This document shows positions 61,381-64,000 of a stretch of DNA of 64,000 nucleotides, piece by piece. How positions within the stretch are numbered: position 1 is the stretch's first letter; the number at the start of each line of letters is the position of its first letter. The position numbers and the translations under genes are program-made. The notes below the pieces were generated by a model that had not been told where the DNA came from, searched no databases, and worked only from the letters and a program-made list of their open reading frames with translations. Source of the DNA: Pseudomonadota bacterium (lineage in GTDB: Bacteria; Pseudomonadota; Alphaproteobacteria; Rhodobacterales; Rhodobacteraceae); NCBI GenBank assembly GCA_038533575.1, contig JBCAYL010000003.1:62001-126000 (forward strand). Direction: 5' to 3'.

Positions 61381-63949
61381 TCACGATCCGCCCGGGCACG
61401 ACGATCAGCTTCTTGGGGCTGCTGCCGTCCAAGGCACGCTGCACGGCCTCATTGGCGAGCACGAGAGCCTCAAGCTCGTCCTTGGGCATGTCCTTCGGTA
61501 CGGTCACCTCGTCGCGGCGCTTGCCGTTGATCTGGACGGGCAGTGTCACCGTGGCTTCCACCAGCATGGCCTCGTCTGCCACGGGCCAGGGCGCAGCGGC
61601 GCAGAGCCCCTCGCCGCCCTGGAGGGTCCAGACCTCCTCGGAGAGATGGGGGGTCATGGGCGCCATGAGCTGCGCGAGGGTCATGATGGCCTCGCGTTGC
61701 GCGCCCGGGGTGGCCTTCGATTTCGAGAGGGTCGCGGTGAAGGCATAGAGCTTGGCGATGGCGGCGTTGAAGCCGAAGGATTCCACGCCGAGCGTCACGT
61801 CCCGGATGGTCTTGTGCATCTCGCGAAGGAGCGTTTCGTCCTCCGCGCCCCGGGCCTGACCCGGGGCCTCTTCCTCCATCTTCGCGATCTTGTCCGAGAG
61901 CGTCCAGATCCGGCCCAGATGCTTGGAGGCCGCTTCGGCGCCCGATGCCGTCCATTCCACGTCGCGCTCGGGCGGGCTGTCGGACAGGACGAACCAGCGC
62001 GCGGTATCGGCGCCGAATTGGCTCACGATGGCATTGGGATCGACGACATTATTCTTCGATTTCGACATCTTGGCTGAGGGGACGATCTCAACCTCCGCGT
62101 CGCCCACATAGGCCTTGCCGCCTTCGAGGGTCACGTCCTCCGGGTAGTGATAGACGGGGCGGCCGCCTTTCTCGGATTTGTAGATCGCATGGGTCACCAT
62201 GCCTTGCGTGAACATCGCGTCAAAGGGCTCGGCGCTCTTCTCAGGCAAGTGCCCCGTCCTGATCATCGCGCGGGCGAAGAAGCGGGAATAGAGTAGGTGC
62301 AGGATCGCGTGCTCGATGCCGCCGATATACTGGTCGACATTCATCCAGTAGCTGGCGGCCTCCATCTCGGTGGGCGTCTCCGCGCGGGGCGCGGTGAAAC
62401 GGGTGAAGTACCAGCTTGAATCCACGAACGTGTCCATCGTGTCGGTCTCGCGCTTGGCCATCTTCCCGCAGGCTGGGCAGGGCACATCGCGCCAGGTGGG
62501 ATGGCGGTCGAGCGGATTGCCGGGGATGGAGAAATCGATCGGCTCGTTGCCCTGGTCATAGGGCAGCTCGACGGGCAGGTTCTCCTTCTTCTCGGGCACG
62601 ACGCCGCAATCGGCGCAGTGGACGACGGGGATCGGGCAGCCCCAGTAGCGCTGCCGCGAAAGGCCCCAGTCCCGCAGGCGGAATTTCGTCTGGCCCGTGC
62701 CCGCGCCCTTTTCCTCGGCCCAGGCGATGGCAGCGTCGATGCCCGCGAGGCCCGTCTGCCGCTCTTCTCCGGCGAGGAGCTTCACGTAGGTGACCTCTTC
62801 CTCCTTGCCGGGGACATAGGCCTCGCCGCCATCCTCGGGCAGCGTGAGCTCGCCGTCGACCGGCACGTAGGTGGAGATCACCGGCAGCTCGTACTTTCGC
62901 GCGAAGTCGAGGTCGCGCGCGTCGTGCGCCGGGCAGCCGAAGATAGCGCCCGTGCCGTAATCCATGAGGATGAAGTTCGCGATATAGACGGGCAGCTCCC
63001 AATCGGGATCGGCGGGGTGGCGCACGCGCAGCCCGGTATCTAGGCCCATCTTCTCGGCTTTCTCGATGGCCTCGGCGGTGGTCCCGCCCTTTCGGCACTG
63101 CGCGCAGAAGGCGGCGACGGCGGGGTTCACCGCCTCGAGCTCTTTCGCGATGGGATGATCGGCGGCGATGCCCACGAAGGACGCGCCCAGAAGCGTATCG
63201 GGCCGCGTGGTATAGACCTCGATCTGCTTTTCCTCCTCGCCCACGACATCGAAGGCGAATTGGAGGCCACGGGAGCGTCCGATCCAGTTCTCCTGCATGA
63301 GACGCACCTTGGCGGGCCAGTCATCGAGACCGTCCAGAGCGTCGAGGAGCTCATCGGCCATGTCCGAGATCTTGAAGAACCACTGCGTGAGCTCGCGCTT
63401 TTCCACCTCGGCACCCGAGCGCCAACCCTTGCCGTCGATCACCTGTTCGTTGGCGAGCACGGTCATGTCCACCGGGTCCCAGTTCACGACGGCGGGCTTC
63501 CGGTCGATCAGGCCGGCCTCCAGCATGTCGAGGAAGAGCGCCTGTTGCTGGCCGTAATACTCCGGGTCGCAGGTGGCGAACATGCGTGACCAGTCGAGCG
63601 AGAGGCCCAGCGGCTTCATCTGATCGACCATCGTGTCGATATTGGCGTAGGTCCAATCCTTGGGGTGCCCGCCGCTCGCCATAGCGGCATTCTCGGCGGG
63701 CATGCCGAAGGCGTCGAAGCCCATCGGGTGCAGCACGGCGTGGCCTGTGGCGAGCTTATACCGCGCGATGACGTCGCCCATCGTGTAGTTGCGTACGTGG
63801 CCCATGTGGAGCCGCCCTGACGGATAGGGGAACATCTCCAAGACGTAGTATTTCGGCTTCTCCGGGTCCTCTTTGGCGGTGAAGAGACCGGCCTCTTCCC
63901 AGGCTTTCTGCCAGCGTGCTTCGATCTCTGCGGGGGCGTAGGCGGGCAT
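61367..63949 (-). CDS. leuS: Leucine-tRNA ligase
   Basis: The 860-residue class I synthetase charges tRNA-Leu. It shows the HIGH-type motif in [17 protein letters not shown], the WRS-like residues in [18 protein letters not shown], and the editing domain after about residue 225. The KMSKS loop is in [14 protein letters not shown] near 630. The length matches the family (about 860). The start at 63949 gives [14 protein letters not shown]. No T-box or other leader is visible in the 51 bp upstream. It heads the leuS-lptE-holA-GST operon. Confidence 0.96.
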   Translation of the reverse strand: MPAYAPAEIEARWQKAWEEAGLFTAKEDPEKPKYYVLEMFPYPSGRLHMGHVRNYTMGDVIARYKLATGHAVLHPMGFDAFGMPAENAAMASGGHPKDWTYANIDTMVDQMKPLGLSLDWSRMFATCDPEYYGQQQALFLDMLEAGLIDRKPAVVNWDPVDMTVLANEQVIDGKGWRSGAEVEKRELTQWFFKISDMADELLDALDGLDDWPAKVRLMQENWIGRSRGLQFAFDVVGEEEKQIEVYTTRPDTLLGASFVGIAADHPIAKELEAVNPAVAAFCAQCRKGGTTAEAIEKAEKMGLDTGLRVRHPADPDWELPVYIANFILMDYGTGAIFGCPAHDARDLDFARKYELPVISTYVPVDGELTLPEDGGEAYVPGKEEEVTYVKLLAGEERQTGLAGIDAAIAWAEEKGAGTGQTKFRLRDWGLSRQRYWGCPIPVVHCADCGVVPEKKENLPVELPYDQGNEPIDFSIPGNPLDRHPTWRDVPCPACGKMAKRETDTMDTFVDSSWYFTRFTAPRAETPTEMEAASYWMNVDQYIGGIEHAILHLLYSRFFARAMIRTGHLPEKSAEPFDAMFTQGMVTHAIYKSEKGGRPVYHYPEDVTLEGGKAYVGDAEVEIVPSAKMSKSKNNVVDPNAIVSQFGADTARWFVLSDSPPERDVEWTASGAEAASKHLGRIWTLSDKIAKMEEEAPGQARGAEDETLLREMHKTIRDVTLGVESFGFNAAIAKLYAFTATLSKSKATPGAQREAIMTLAQLMAPMTPHLSEEVWTLQGGEGLCAAAPWPVADEAMLVEATVTLPVQINGKRRDEVTVPKDMPKDELEALVLANEAVQRALDGSSPKKLIVVPGRIVNVVV

Positions 63950-64000
63950 GGAGGGTCCGTTCCTCGGTGCTGACGTGACAGGCGCGGCGCGCGCATAGCC

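Overview
The window is GC-rich, densely coded chromosomal DNA from an alphaproteobacterium, most likely a member of the Rhodobacteraceae (roseobacter group). This rests on the fbcFBC-type cytochrome bc1 operon, a CcrM-type GANTC methyltransferase, a DUF2125 protein, the thiamine riboswitch-thiBPQ unit and the lipid A genes. No phage, transposase, integrase or CRISPR array was seen, and no stretch longer than about 300 bases lacks a gene.

Layout. 1-8.1 kb: the start of a type IB topoisomerase, then adenine deaminase and AMP nucleosidase, which form an AMP-to-hypoxanthine route. Next come an HU protein with its terminator, a VOC protein, an EamA exporter, a CcdA/thioredoxin pair and aroC. 8.2-11.5 kb: a TPP riboswitch and the thiamine ABC importer thiBPQ. 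11.6-14.4 kb: the bc1 operon (Rieske protein with a TTG start, cytochrome b, cytochrome c1). 14.7-18.4 kb: an outer-membrane barrel, a GST, a small membrane protein, mtaB and dapF. 18.6-21.9 kb: tRNA-Lys(TTT), an oxidoreductase-SelD fusion and the tRNA 2-selenouridine synthase MnmH. This places the selenium donor, the enzyme and one of its substrate tRNAs side by side.

22-28.7 kb is the most accessory-looking part. It has an unrecognised 409-aa protein and then a tight minus-strand run: a winged-helix/TolB-like/TPR regulator, a vanadium-haloperoxidase/PAP2 enzyme that begins with fifteen Asn-Gly-Leu repeats, and a subtilisin-like protease without a signal peptide. 28.7-33.3 kb is a LolD/FtsX-type ABC system with a lipocalin-like exported protein and a PNPOx-like protein. 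33.5-37.5 kb holds an orphan TPR-like protein, a LacI regulator and a large unknown membrane protein. 37.6-41 kb has tRNA-Arg(CCT), a hydrolase and a nest of small exported or membrane proteins. These surround a membrane-anchored regulator whose winged helix is at the C-terminus, the opposite of ToxR.

41-45.7 kb: rnhB, ccrM (three GANTC sites in its upstream region), a duplicated RTX calcium-binding protein, a divergent OxyR-like regulator without the redox cysteines, and a lipoprotein. 45.7-50.8 kb: a LuxR-type HTH/hydrolase fusion next to an AlkB alkane hydroxylase, then mutY, a DciA-like protein and a DsbA-like thiol oxidoreductase. 50.8-57 kb: a minus-strand envelope run (DUF2125, pmbA, an inositol-phosphatase-family gene, waaA-like, lpxK). 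57-64 kb: a crotonase, an HNH protein, a flavoprotein, and the overlapping leuS-lptE-holA-GST operon.

All functions are read from motifs and family memory. No database search was possible.
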